NCBI RefSeq assembly: GCF_019645855.1 | Contig: NZ_CP080999.1 | Location: 2,852,001 to 2,916,000 of the forward strand | Direction: 5' to 3' | From: Mycobacterium malmoense | GTDB taxonomy: Bacteria; Actinomycetota; Actinomycetes; Mycobacteriales; Mycobacteriaceae | DNA length: 64,000 nt | Shown here: positions 50,488-59,339 of the stretch, piece after piece | Layout of the letters: each line of letters begins with the position of its first letter | Position numbering within the stretch: position 1 is the stretch's first letter | The notes under the pieces: model-generated | The model's input: the letters and a program-made list of their open reading frames with translations, nothing else | What the model was told of the DNA's origin: nothing | Databases searched by the model: none | Made by a program: the position numbers and the translations under genes

Positions 50488-51019
50488 TTCTCGGCCGCCC
50501 TTCCCCGACGTCGAGCTACAGCACTGCTGAGCGAATGTACAGCATCGGCGGTCGGCCTCAGCGCGTTCGCTTGAAAACGACTTACACCAAGAGCGGATTG
50601 GCCCCCTTCCTTGGGAAGGGGGCAACCTGCATTTCGGGCTGTACCGGTCAAATTCGCCGTGTAAACATCGGATCTCGCAAACTATATGAGACATAGGAAC
50701 CTATGTTCGTGAAGATTTTGAATCTCCTGGAGTTACCCTCCCCCCCGAATTTTAGTTCAAGGCGAAACTAGTCGAGAGCGCTACTTAGCATATGTTTGCC
50801 ATACGCTTGCAGGACAGCCAGCAGGGCCCACCAGACCCCCTTGTCCGCCGACCTTCGACCTATCCTGGAGGGGCGGTCAGAGCGGTTTGTCCCACCTCAC
50901 CTGGTTGAACTGCACGCCACGGTTGACGTATTCGTAGAAAGTTCAAGCTCCGTTCATCGATCACGTTGCGCGGCATCGCCATTGGCCTCTCGTCGCGACC
51001 GTTTGCGAGACCGGCTGCC
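50488..51019. other. Intergenic region with hairpin
   Basis: About 530 bp. GCCCCCTTCC (50601-50610) and GGAAGGGGGC (50614-50623) form a perfect 10-bp hairpin with a 3-nt loop. No gene is supported. The hairpin may terminate the minus-strand transcript arriving from 51020. Confidence 0.5.
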
Positions 51020-51409
51020 TTAGGACGTGTTGAGCTTCACCGCGGCGCGAATGAGCGCCTTCAAGGCCTTCTCATCGATCGTGTCGCCCTCGTGGAAGTC
51101 GATGGCACGTCTGGTGTTGCCGCCGAGGCTGGAGTTGAACAGGCCCGACGGGTCCTCCAGCGAGGCACCCTTGGCGAAGGTCATCTTCACGACGTTCTTG
51201 TGCGTCTCGCCGGTGCAGATCATCCCGTCGTGATACCACACCGGGACGCCGCGCCACTTCCACTCCTCGACCACGTCGGGGTCGGCCTGCTTGATGAGTT
51301 TCCTGATGCGAGCGAGCATCTCACCGCGCCAGTCACCCAGCTCCTTGATTCGTGCGTCGATCAACCGCGAGGGAGAGTCGCGCACGTTTTCGTCCTTCGC
51401 CTTGGTCAT
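51020..51409 (-). CDS. DUF1801 protein (YdhG/Frataxin-like fold)
   Basis: A 129-residue protein: LIDARIKELGDWRGEMLARI, ADPDVVEEWKWRGVPVWYHD and KNVVKMTFAKGASLEDPSGL, then ALIRAAVKLNTS. The W-K-W/GvP-v-w-h pattern and length are typical of DUF1801. The function is unknown. It lies upstream of 50487 on the same strand and 18 bp after the alcohol dehydrogenase gene. Confidence 0.88.
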   Translation of the reverse strand: MTKAKDENVRDSPSRLIDARIKELGDWRGEMLARIRKLIKQADPDVVEEWKWRGVPVWYHDGMICTGETHKNVVKMTFAKGASLEDPSGLFNSSLGGNTRRAIDFHEGDTIDEKALKALIRAAVKLNTS

Positions 51410-51427
51410 GGTTGCCGTTGCCTCCGT

Positions 51428-52447
51428 TCAGGAGATGGTAAGTGCGATCTTGCCGACGTGTTCCCCGGCGCGCATCACCGCCAGCGCCTCCGCGAGGTTT
51501 TCCCAGTCGAAGACATGGCTGATGTGGGGTTTGATGCCCGCACTCGACATGAGCTCGCATAGCTCGGTGTGGGCATGCACGCTGCCGACGGTGATCCCGA
51601 CGACGCGCAGGTTGTTGAGCATCACCTCGGCGACCGCGATGGGCGCCGTGTCGAATCCGCTGAGCACGCCGATCACCGCCACCGTGCCGCCCATCCGCGC
51701 CGAATGCAGCGAGTGCGCCAACGTGGCGGGCCCACCGAGGTCGATGACCAGGTCGGCGCCTCGCCCGGCGGTCAGTCGCCTCACCTCCGTCTCCCACTCA
51801 GGGGTCGTGTGGTAGTTGACGAGATGCGTTGCGCCCAAATCTGATCCGACCCTGAGCTTGTCGTCGGACGACGACGTGAGGATCACGATGGCACCCAATG
51901 CGTGGGCTAATTGCACGGCGAACAGCGATACCCCGCCGGTTCCCTGGGTCACCACGACGTCGCCTTCGCCGATGCCGGCTTCCCTGAGGGCGCTCCACGC
52001 CGTCACGCCGGCGCAGGGAATCGTCGCGGCTTGGACATCGCTGAGGTAATCCGGTGTCCGCACCACGCCGGTGGCGTCGGCAACGCGATACTGTTGCAGC
52101 CACCCGTCGCAGCTATCGCCGGGCAGAGTTCGTTTGGCTTCCGGTGTCGGCGGCCCGTCGAGCCAGCCGGGGTGAAACGCCCCCATCACGCGCTGTCCGA
52201 CGCGCAGCCCGTCGACGCCCGGACCGACCGCCACCACCTCGCCGGCGCCGTCGCTCATCGGCACGCGTGGCCAGGGCCCGGGGAGCAGGCCCATCAGATT
52301 GATGTTGTCGTGAAAGTTGAGGCTCGACGCGTTGACCTTGACCAGCACCTGTCCGGCGCCGGGTTCGTCGACCGGCCGTTGTGCGGGCTCCACGGGCGCG
52401 CCCGGGCCGGTCATCAACATGACCTGGTGACGGTCCGGAATGGTCAT
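51428..52447 (-). CDS. Zinc-type alcohol dehydrogenase / quinone oxidoreductase
   Basis: A 339-residue protein from ATG 52447. VLVKVNASSLNFHDNINLMG is the N-terminal GroES-like part (N-F-x-D of quinone oxidoreductase type, without zinc cysteines). WPRVPMSDGAGEVVAVGPGV and VVTQGTGGVSLFAVQLAHAL is the Rossmann NAD(P) loop (GTGGVS). It is an MDR-superfamily NAD(P)H oxidoreductase. Substrate unknown. Confidence 0.9.
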   Translation of the reverse strand: MTIPDRHQVMLMTGPGAPVEPAQRPVDEPGAGQVLVKVNASSLNFHDNINLMGLLPGPWPRVPMSDGAGEVVAVGPGVDGLRVGQRVMGAFHPGWLDGPPTPEAKRTLPGDSCDGWLQQYRVADATGVVRTPDYLSDVQAATIPCAGVTAWSALREAGIGEGDVVVTQGTGGVSLFAVQLAHALGAIVILTSSSDDKLRVGSDLGATHLVNYHTTPEWETEVRRLTAGRGADLVIDLGGPATLAHSLHSARMGGTVAVIGVLSGFDTAPIAVAEVMLNNLRVVGITVGSVHAHTELCELMSSAGIKPHISHVFDWENLAEALAVMRAGEHVGKIALTIS

Positions 52448-52784
52448 GCGATGCTTGCCTCCTCGTCCGGGGACGTCCGCCGACGAGCCGTCTGAATTTG
52501 TGGCCGCCACGGTCCGGTCTTACGTCACGAGATGCGGTTCGTCACGTCTGCCGCACCGGTTTCCTCGCAGCACCATTATTCGTGGTGCCCAGCTCCGAGC
52601 GACAATCGCGGCCTCCGCGTGAGTTGTCGGTTGGAGGCGGGCAAACCGTGTACCCCCTCCGCGCCGATACGCGTGGGACCGATGTGACCATAACGCCTGC
52701 AAAGGCCGGCAGGGCTTACACTTCCCGAGTGAAATGTCACGCTTGGCGCGTCTCGCGGAAAGCCGGCCGAGCGGTAACACGCCG
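52448..52784. other. Intergenic region between divergent genes
   Basis: About 340 bp. A short inverted repeat GCACCA/TGGTGC (52570-52588, 7-bp spacer) could be an operator; no gene is visible. Confidence 0.4.
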
Positions 52785-53897
52785 ATGACCGTCACCACCA
52801 TCCTGGTCACCGGGGCGTTCGGACAGGTCGGGAAGCGATGCACGCAGATCCTGCTCGACCGGGGCCGAACCGTCATCGCGACAGACCTTCGCAACGACAA
52901 AACCGTTGCCGCCCAAGAGGAATTGTCGGCCGGTCCCGGGAAGCTCGTTGCGGCCTACGTCGATCTACTCGATGCCGCGCAGGTGCGCGATCTGGTCGCG
53001 ACTTATCGGCCCGACGCGATCGTCCATCTCGCGGCGATCGTTTCGCCGCCGTCGTACCGCAATCCCGCGCTGGCCAGGCGAGTCAACGTCGGTGGTACCG
53101 AGAATCTGCTGACGGCGGCCGCCGCGCTGTCGCATCCACCGCTATTCCTGATGGCATCCAGCGCGGCGGTGTACGGATCACGCAACCCCTACCGCTATCC
53201 GGAGCGGATCACCCCGGACACCCCGGTACGCCCCATCGATCAGTACGGCCAGGACAAGGTGTTGGCCGAGGCGGCCATCCGCGCCAGCGGCCTGCCCTAC
53301 GCGCTGTTCCGACTCGGCGGGGTCATCTCGCCGGACACCCAGGCGAGCCTCAACGGCGACTACTTGCTCCTGATGCGTTCGATGCCGGGCGACAACCGCA
53401 TCCACGCGGTGGACGCGCGTGACGTGGCGCTGGCATTCGCCAACGGCGTCGATCGCGCGGCCACGATCGCGGGCAAAGTGCTGCTCATCGGCGGAAACGA
53501 ATCGTATGTGCTGCTGCAGCGCGACCTCGAGGATGACGTGATGGCCGCCGTCGGCTTGGGCCGCCTCGGCCCTTCTGCGAGCCTGCCCGGCGACCCCGAC
53601 GACGACCGCGGTTGGAGTTTCACCGGCTGGTTCGACACCACCGAATCGCAGGCGTTACTGGACTTCCAACAGCACGACTGGCCCCAGACGCTGGCCTGGG
53701 TCACCGAGTCGCAGGGCCGCCTACGCCCGGTGTTGAAAGCGCTGGGCCCGATGTTTCGGCCCGTGCTGCGCGCGGCCCTCAAACTGCAGCGCCGGGCCGA
53801 GGGACGAGGCCCGTACGCCTGCCCGTGGACGCTGATCGAGAAGAAATATGGCTCGGCGGCGCTGGCCGTTGGTGACATCCGCCGCCCTCATGTCTAA
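52785..53897 (+). CDS. NAD-dependent epimerase/dehydratase
   Basis: A 370-residue protein from ATG 52785. TTILVTGAFGQVGKRCTQIL has the NAD loop, DLRNDKTVAAQEEL the cofactor-binding acid, IVHLAAIVSPPSYRNPALAR and FLMASSAAVYG the core, and PIDQYGQDKVLAEAAIRASG the catalytic Tyr-x-x-x-Lys. This is an extended SDR protein. Sugar or sterol-like substrates are possible; not assigned. It ends 4 bp into the oppositely oriented aldo-keto reductase. Confidence 0.88.
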   Translation: MTVTTILVTGAFGQVGKRCTQILLDRGRTVIATDLRNDKTVAAQEELSAGPGKLVAAYVDLLDAAQVRDLVATYRPDAIVHLAAIVSPPSYRNPALARRVNVGGTENLLTAAAALSHPPLFLMASSAAVYGSRNPYRYPERITPDTPVRPIDQYGQDKVLAEAAIRASGLPYALFRLGGVISPDTQASLNGDYLLLMRSMPGDNRIHAVDARDVALAFANGVDRAATIAGKVLLIGGNESYVLLQRDLEDDVMAAVGLGRLGPSASLPGDPDDDRGWSFTGWFDTTESQALLDFQQHDWPQTLAWVTESQGRLRPVLKALGPMFRPVLRAALKLQRRAEGRGPYACPWTLIEKKYGSAALAVGDIRRPHV

Positions 53898-54865
53898 CGG
53901 TCGATCCATCCCATTTGCGCTTCGGCGTGGTGTCCCCCGACGGGCGGGGTGAGCCGGTCGAGCCTGGTCAGGTGCTCGGGGGTGAGTTCGAGCGCGTCGG
54001 CGGCGACGTTTTCCTCAAGGCGCGCAACGCGTTTGGTTCCCGGAATGGGCACGATGTCGGGGCCTTTCGCCAGCAACCAGGCCAACGCGACCTGGGCCGG
54101 AGAGGCGCCGACGTCGGCGGCGATGTCGCGCAGCTCGTCCGCGCTCTCCAGGTTGTGCCGGAAGTTCTCGTCGAAGAATCGCGGGTTGGTCTTGCGGTAG
54201 TCGCCGTCGGGCAGCTCCTCGGTGGAGCGGATCGCACCGGTGAGAAAGCCACGGCCCAGAGGCGAGTAGGCGACGAATCCGATTCCCAGTTCCCGCAATA
54301 CGTCGAGCACCCCATCTTCGGGGTCGCGGGTCCACAGCGAGTATTCGGATTGCACGGCGGTGACGGGATGCACGGCGTGCGCGCGGCGGATGGTGTTCAC
54401 TCCGACTTCGGAAAGGCCGATGTGTCGGATCTTGCCCGCGGCGACCAACTCGGCCAACGCTCCGATCGTGTCTTCGATCGGAGTCCCGCGATCGAGGCGA
54501 TGTTGGTAGTAGAGGTCAACGCGGTCGGTCGCCAGCCTGCGCAGTGAACCGTCCACGGCGATACGGATATTGGCGGGGCTGCTGTCGAGGCCACTGCGGC
54601 CCGTGTGGGAGATCAGGCCGAACTTGGTCGCCAGCACCACCTGGTCTCGCCGGCCCTGCAGCGCCCGGGCGACGAGTTCTTCGTTGACGTAGGGGCCATA
54701 GACCTCGGCGGTGTCGATCAGCGTGACACCCAGGTCGATGGCGCGATGGATGGTGCGGATGGATTCGGCCTCGTCGCTGCCGGCGCCGGCGTAGGCGACG
54801 GACATGCCCATCGCGCCCAGGCCGAGGCGTCCCACTTCGAGTTCGGCGAGCTGAGCTTGTTTCAT
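53894..54865 (-). CDS. Aldo/keto reductase
   Basis: A 323-residue TIM-barrel protein. GLGAMGMSVAYAGAGSDEAE, LIDTAEVYGPYVNEELVARA (Asp, Tyr), VVLATKFGLISHTGRSG (Lys) and DRVDLYYQHRLDRGTPIEDT (His) give the catalytic tetrad. IPGTKRVARLEENVAA binds NADPH. The sequence type is AKR13-like (IolS/YajO group). Substrate unknown. Confidence 0.94.
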   Translation of the reverse strand: MKQAQLAELEVGRLGLGAMGMSVAYAGAGSDEAESIRTIHRAIDLGVTLIDTAEVYGPYVNEELVARALQGRRDQVVLATKFGLISHTGRSGLDSSPANIRIAVDGSLRRLATDRVDLYYQHRLDRGTPIEDTIGALAELVAAGKIRHIGLSEVGVNTIRRAHAVHPVTAVQSEYSLWTRDPEDGVLDVLRELGIGFVAYSPLGRGFLTGAIRSTEELPDGDYRKTNPRFFDENFRHNLESADELRDIAADVGASPAQVALAWLLAKGPDIVPIPGTKRVARLEENVAADALELTPEHLTRLDRLTPPVGGHHAEAQMGWIDR

Positions 54866-54948
54866 CGGGCCATTGTGCGCCCAACGGCTTCAAGCCACGG
54901 GACGGGTACCGTTGCGCGGGTGCACCGCATCGACGTTCCCGCGACCTG

Positions 54949-56265
54949 ATGGACCGCGCAGACTCCGCGCGACCGGCCCGCAATCTGGCGGTGGATTTCT
55001 ATCGCGTGTCCGGGGTGGTCCTCATCGTGCTGGGGCATTGGCTGGCCGGATCGGTGACCTATCACGACGGGCAATTCGGCCGGCAGAACCCGCTCGTCGA
55101 CATGCCCTGGACTCAGTGGCTGACGTGGCCTTTCCAGGCGGTTCCGACGTTCTTCCTGGTGGCCGGCTACGCCGGCGCGGTGTCCTGGAAGCATCGGCGC
55201 GAGACCGGCGGTGTGTCGCGCCAGACGTGGCTGCGGCGCCGACTGGCCCGGGTGCTCGGTCCGACAGCGGTGTACGCCGCGCTGGTGTCGGTGGTTGTGG
55301 TGGTGTTGGGTGCCTACCACGTGGCGGGTTCGGTGCTGGAATACGCGGGTTGGGCGGTGGCGATGCACCTGTGGTTCCTCGCCGTCTACGTGCTGGTGGT
55401 GTCGCTGACGCCAATTGCGATTGCCGCACAACACCGTTGGGGACTATGGGTGCCGGGCGCGCTCGCCGTGGCGGTCGCGGTGGTCGACGTCGCCTCGATC
55501 GGTGGGCACGTGCCGTACCTGGGCTGGCTGAACTACCTGCTGTGCTGGGGGGCGCTTTATCAGCTCGGAATCGCTTGGCACGGTGGGCTATTCACCGATC
55601 GGAGGGCGGCGCTGCTGGCGGCCGGGTCCGCGGTCGCGCTGACTCTGCTGATTTGGCGGGGAACTTACCCGGTCAGCATGATCGGCGTTCCCGGTCAAAC
55701 CGTCGACAATACGACGCCGCCGACCGTGGCGATGTTGGCGTTCGGATTCGCGCAGGCGGGACTGGTGATCACGCTGGCGCCGATGCTCAACCGCGGGCTG
55801 CGCGCCGGCCCCGTCCGGCGCGTGCTGTCCGTCGCCAATGACAACGTGATGGCCCTTTACCTGTGGCACATGATTCCCGTCGTGATCGTGGCGGTCGTCG
55901 GCTACCCGGCCGGACTGTTGCCGCAACCGATCGAAGGAACGGCGGATTGGTGGCTGGCCCGGCTGGAATGGGTGGCCGTCCTCGGCCTCGTGACGGCGGT
56001 CGAAATGATGCTGTTGTGGTGGGGGCGGCGCCTGTTTGCGGCGCCGCTGCCGATGCTCGGTATCCCGCTCACGGAGCGCTGGGGTGAACCGGTGATGCTG
56101 ACCGGCGCGGCGATGGCGGCGTACGGCCTGGCGTTCGTCGCCGCGGAAGGCTTCGCTCCGGGCGGGCGCTTTCCCTGGGTGATAGCGTCGATTTTCGCCG
56201 CCGGAGCGCTGCTGGTGGCGCTTCGGCCCAAGGTGGTATCAACGACGAAGAGTTTGCAGGGTTAA
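54949..56265 (+). CDS. Membrane acyltransferase 3 family protein
   Basis: A 438-residue integral membrane protein. NLAVDFYRVSGVVLIVLGHW then VPTFFLVAGYAGAVSWKHRR are the first two membrane segments, with His in LGHW and R-R near 85. At least eight further hydrophobic segments follow, including MALYLWHMIPVVIVAVVGYP. The family O-acylates sugars or lipids at the cell surface. Which acceptor is unknown. Confidence 0.88.
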   Translation: MDRADSARPARNLAVDFYRVSGVVLIVLGHWLAGSVTYHDGQFGRQNPLVDMPWTQWLTWPFQAVPTFFLVAGYAGAVSWKHRRETGGVSRQTWLRRRLARVLGPTAVYAALVSVVVVVLGAYHVAGSVLEYAGWAVAMHLWFLAVYVLVVSLTPIAIAAQHRWGLWVPGALAVAVAVVDVASIGGHVPYLGWLNYLLCWGALYQLGIAWHGGLFTDRRAALLAAGSAVALTLLIWRGTYPVSMIGVPGQTVDNTTPPTVAMLAFGFAQAGLVITLAPMLNRGLRAGPVRRVLSVANDNVMALYLWHMIPVVIVAVVGYPAGLLPQPIEGTADWWLARLEWVAVLGLVTAVEMMLLWWGRRLFAAPLPMLGIPLTERWGEPVMLTGAAMAAYGLAFVAAEGFAPGGRFPWVIASIFAAGALLVALRPKVVSTTKSLQG

Positions 56266-56406
56266 CGTCACGGCCCATCTGTTGCAGCGTTAATTATCGA
56301 AACCACCTCTGCCGCAGCCGATTTCGCTATGCCACCGCACCCCAGCTATGGGAGAAGCGAGCAAGGGTGTGAGCCGGCGCACTCTTGGTAAAGGTTGCCT
56401 CAGAGC

Positions 56407-56425
56407 TGTGGTTAGCCTAACCTAA
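56407..56425. promoter_or_regulatory. IdeR iron box
   Basis: TGTGGTTAGCCTAACCTAA matches the palindromic IdeR consensus in 17 of 19 positions; only positions 2 and 3 differ. It ends 25 bp before GTG 56451. IdeR with Fe(II) represses iron-uptake genes in mycobacteria. Confidence 0.85.
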
Positions 56426-56450
56426 TCCGGATTGTTGAGAAAGGCTTACT

Positions 56451-56672
56451 GTGACGGTTACGTTGCCGATTGATCCGGACGCCGATGCTTCCCGGCGCGC
56501 TTGGCTGCCCTGCCCAAATTGCGACTGGGGCCGCAACAAGTGCTCGGAGTGCCGCAGCAACCGCAACTGCGGTTCACACTGGCAGTATTTGTTGAGCAAT
56601 CAAGCGACACGGGTCAACCTGCAATGTCCCGGCTGCACGACGATATGGTCGATCGACACGCGAGATCGCTAG
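56451..56672 (+). CDS. Small Cys-rich (zinc-ribbon-like) protein under an iron box
   Basis: A 73-residue protein from GTG 56451, behind GAGAAAGG (6 bp). Seven cysteines: PCPNCDWGRNKC, SECRSNRNC and a C-terminal QCPGCTTIW. These CxxC pairs resemble a zinc ribbon or rubredoxin-like metal site. The IdeR box 25 bp upstream implies repression by iron. I recognise no named family. Possible roles are iron/zinc handling or regulation under iron starvation. Confidence 0.75.
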   Translation: MTVTLPIDPDADASRRAWLPCPNCDWGRNKCSECRSNRNCGSHWQYLLSNQATRVNLQCPGCTTIWSIDTRDR

Positions 56673-56835
56673 CAGCTGCACTCGACCCGGGCCCACTAGC
56701 ACGCTGTTGGCATCGATTCGGCGGGGTTGCTTGTCGTCGACTTTGATGCGATGAAGGGGCGGGGCCTCCGCTCCCCGTGACGTTCCCGGCGGATGCTGGG
56801 GGTGCTCACTTTCCACGAAGTAAGGGAGGCCCCTA

Positions 56836-57856
56836 ATGAGTGAGTATGACGGAAAACAGTTCGTCGGGATTGATCTGCATCGTCAACGTTCGGTGATTGT
56901 CCGCCAAACCGATACTGGCGAGCAGCTCTCGGTGGTTCGGATCGTCAACGATCCCGTGGTGTTGGGGCTAGAGATCGAGCGGGCCGGATCGAGCCCGGAG
57001 GTGGTGCTCGAAGCGACCTACGGTTGGTATTGGGCAGTCGATGTCCTTCAGGCGGCCGGCGCGAGCGTGCATTTAGCACATCCATTGGGTGTCAAGGGAT
57101 TCCGTTATCGCCGAGTAAAAAACGACGTGCGCGATGCTAATGATCTGGCGGATCTGCTGCGGATGAACCGGTTACCGGAGGCATGGATCGCGCCGCCGGC
57201 GACGCGGGAGCTGCGTGAGCTGGTCCGTTACCGCGCCAAGCTGGTGGCGCTGCGGTCGGGTTTGAAAGCCCAGGTGCACGCCGTGCTCGCTAAGGCCGGG
57301 GTGTTGATCGTGGCCTCGGACCTGTTCGGCATGACTGCCCGCAAGCACCTAGAACGCACACCATTGTCCGGTGTGTACGCCCAGAAGGTGGCCTCGCTGC
57401 TGCACCTGATCGACATGTTCGATGCCGAGGAGCAAGCCCTGGCAGCCCGCATCGCCACCGAATTGCGTCGCCACGACGGTTACCATGCGATCCAAGCGTT
57501 GCCCGGTGTCGGGCCGGTCTTGGCGGCCATCTTTGTCGCCGAGATCGGCGACGTGCACCGATTCCCCGATCCTGATCGACTATGTTGCTGGGCGGGGCTG
57601 ACACCACGTCACTACGAGTCTGACACCGTGGTCCATCGCGGGCATATCACCAAACAGGGATCCAAGCTGGTGCGTTGGGCGGCCGTCGGGCGATTCAACG
57701 CAAGACCACGGCGAAGATCACCGCCGACAAAGACCGGATCGCGGCCCGGCGCGGAAAAACATCGCCAAGATCGCCGCGGCTCGCAAGCTGCTCACCCTGG
57801 TCTATTACGGCCTGCGTGACGAACGTATCCGTGCACTGGCCAAGGACGCAGCGTGA
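56836..57856 (+). pseudogene. IS110-family transposase with two frameshifts
   Basis: FVGIDLHRQRSVIVRQTDTG (with the DEDD-type Asp), VVLEATYGWYWAVDVLQAAG and VKNDVRDANDLADLLRMNRL are the RuvC-like N-terminal motifs. LPGVGPVLAAIFVAEIGDVH and LCCWAGLTPRHYES with HITKQGSKLVRWAAV are the C-terminal transposase_20 region. The frame then breaks near 57688 and again in an A-run near 57755-57760. Restoring both 1-nt losses yields RKTTAKITADKDRIAARRGK and YYGLRDERIRALAKDAA up to the stop at 57856. Sequencing error in the A-run is possible. Confidence 0.87.
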
Positions 57857-58095
57857 GCCCTGGACACGGTATACGCGTGGTCGCCGCAGAGTCTGGCCTC
57901 CCCTCGGGGCGTGGCCGTCACGTTGATTGACCCCGCATACCGCGAGCCGCACCGCTCCATGCCACTGGCGAAGGGATGACCGGCAGCCGGGGAAAAATTC
58001 GGCCCTGCCGCCCGCGATTCGCATCGCACTGGAGACGGGACGCTTCACCCCACAACACCATAGGGACCCGCCGTTTCGGTTTCTGGGCCAAGTCT

Positions 58096-58178
58096 GCGCT
58101 GAAGCGCGTCGCGGTCAAGACCGTTCGTCCTCGCTACGCTGCGGGCGCTCCGTCTTGACCGCGCCCCTTATTCAGCGC
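58096..58178 (+). ncRNA. Candidate structured RNA in the IS110 tail (possible bridge RNA)
   Basis: GCGCTGAA (58096-58103) pairs with TTCAGCGC (58171-58178), and CGCGGTCAAGAC (58110-58121) pairs with GTCTTGACCGCG (58152-58163). The two stems are coaxial with internal loops of 6 and 7 nt and a terminal loop of 30 nt. This long, near-perfect hairpin directly follows the transposase. The size and position fit an IS110-type non-coding RNA, but the RNA itself is inferred. Confidence 0.4.
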
Positions 58179-58251
58179 TGCCCGCACAGACCCCGAAAAC
58201 GGACAAAACAGCAGCACGACACACTTGACACAACCCCACCCCTTCAGGGAT

Positions 58252-58306
58252 GACTCTGCGCTGACCAGGCTCTCTACTCGCACTTTTGCCTGGTAGGCGC
58301 AGAGTC
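58252..58306. repeat. Second strong inverted repeat after the IS element
   Basis: GACTCTGCGC (58252-58261) with GCGCAGAGTC (58297-58306), and inside it ACCAGGC (58264-58270) with GCCTGGT (58288-58294), separated by TG/AG internal mismatches and a 17-nt loop. It may be a terminator for the sigma/anti-sigma operon, an IS end structure or an operator. Confidence 0.6.
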
Positions 58307-58428
58307 AACAAGCCGACCTTTACGGACTCAGAGCGTCTTGAGATGGTGGCAACCAATGATGCGATTTGGCTTCCCACAGAGACGGCGAAGTTGCCCGGCG
58401 CCTAAGCGTCGATTGTCACCCGTGATGG

Positions 58429-58686
58429 TTACTCCCTAAAGTTATTGATCGCGTCGATGACCCCGGCAATGTCCTTGTCGCTCAGCCTTTCCCCGTCGAA
58501 GACGTGGTTGAGCAGCACTTTGAGGTCGAGCATCTGTTGCAGATAGACCAGGCACGGGGGGCACTCGTCGAGGTGCTTGGCGACGATCGGTCCCCACTGT
58601 CGTGGGTCGGAATCGACAAGGTCGTCGACGAGCCGGACGAAATCGACGCAGTCGATCGCGGGGACTGTGTTGTCGTGGATAGTCAT
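58429..58686 (-). CDS. Anti-sigma factor, ZAS-like
   Basis: An 85-residue protein. CVDFVRLVDDLVDSD and IVAKHLDECPPCLVYLQQML contain the H-x3-C-x2-C zinc-binding anti-sigma signature, with the helix DLKVLLNHVFDGERLSDKDI following. Its start overlaps the sigma stop by 4 bp, as expected for a sigma/anti-sigma pair. A thiol-sensitive (redox) switch is typical of ZAS proteins. Confidence 0.9.
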   Translation of the reverse strand: MTIHDNTVPAIDCVDFVRLVDDLVDSDPRQWGPIVAKHLDECPPCLVYLQQMLDLKVLLNHVFDGERLSDKDIAGVIDAINNFRE

Positions 58687-59339
58687 CGTTGGTACCGCTT
58701 CTCTAGTACGTTTCGGAGGTTTCCCCGGGCGCGGTAGAGCAGAGCGCGCTGCGCCTCGGCGGACAGTTCGAGGATCGCCGCGGCCTCTTCGCCTGACGCG
58801 CCGACGAGGTCACGCAGGATGACCAACTGCCGTTGTCGATCCGGCAGCGCGTCCAGCGCCGCCCGCACGTGCCCGACGAGTTCGCTTGCCACGGTGTGGT
58901 CTTCGGGGAGGAACCGCCCTGACGGCGGAGCGCTCCAGTGCCCAGCATCGGGGTGGCCGGCGGGGTACATGCGGCCCGCCAGCGGGTCGGCGTCCTCGGT
59001 GGCCAGCACCTCATGCTCGCGGATCCGCGACTCCCGGCGCCGATAGCGTGCGGCGGTGTGCTTGACGATTGCGAATAACCAGGTGGCCACCGACGAACGC
59101 CCCTCGAACGAGCTCGACGACTGCAGAACCTGCACCCATGCCTCCTGCACCGCTTCTTCGGCCATCGTCGGTGAATTCACCATCGTGCGGGCGAAATTCA
59201 CCATCGGCCGGTGATAGTCGCGCACCAAACTGGTCAGCGGAATGCCGCCGACCAGACGCTCGGGTTCGATGGCCTCGGGCGTTGGCGGCGCCGCCGGAGT
59301 CACCGTTGACCCGGGCAGCCGCTCACTGGCATCGGTCAA
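58683..59339 (-). CDS. ECF RNA polymerase sigma factor
   Basis: About 218 residues from TTG 59339, which overlaps the dehydrogenase stop by 17 bp. Region 2 is VRDYHRPMVNFARTMVNSPT, AEEAVQEAWVQVLQSSSSFE and SSVATWLFAIVKHTAARYRR; region 4 is ALDALPDRQRQLVILRDLVG and ASGEEAAAILELSAEAQRAL. With its ZAS anti-sigma it looks like a stress-responsive ECF. The first 40 residues before region 2 are unassigned and the start is uncertain. Confidence 0.9.
   Translation of the reverse strand: MTDASERLPGSTVTPAAPPTPEAIEPERLVGGIPLTSLVRDYHRPMVNFARTMVNSPTMAEEAVQEAWVQVLQSSSSFEGRSSVATWLFAIVKHTAARYRRRESRIREHEVLATEDADPLAGRMYPAGHPDAGHWSAPPSGRFLPEDHTVASELVGHVRAALDALPDRQRQLVILRDLVGASGEEAAAILELSAEAQRALLYRARGNLRNVLEKRYQR

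Larger units (their letters stand above)
56741..58200 (+). mobile_element. IS110-family insertion element, inactivated
   Basis: The transposase remnant (56836-57856) is of the IS110 type, which has no terminal inverted repeats, so the borders are approximate. The ends are judged from where coding and structured sequence give way to unrelated DNA. A structured region follows the gene (58096-58178). In this family a non-coding end encodes a bridge RNA that guides integration. Confidence 0.65.
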
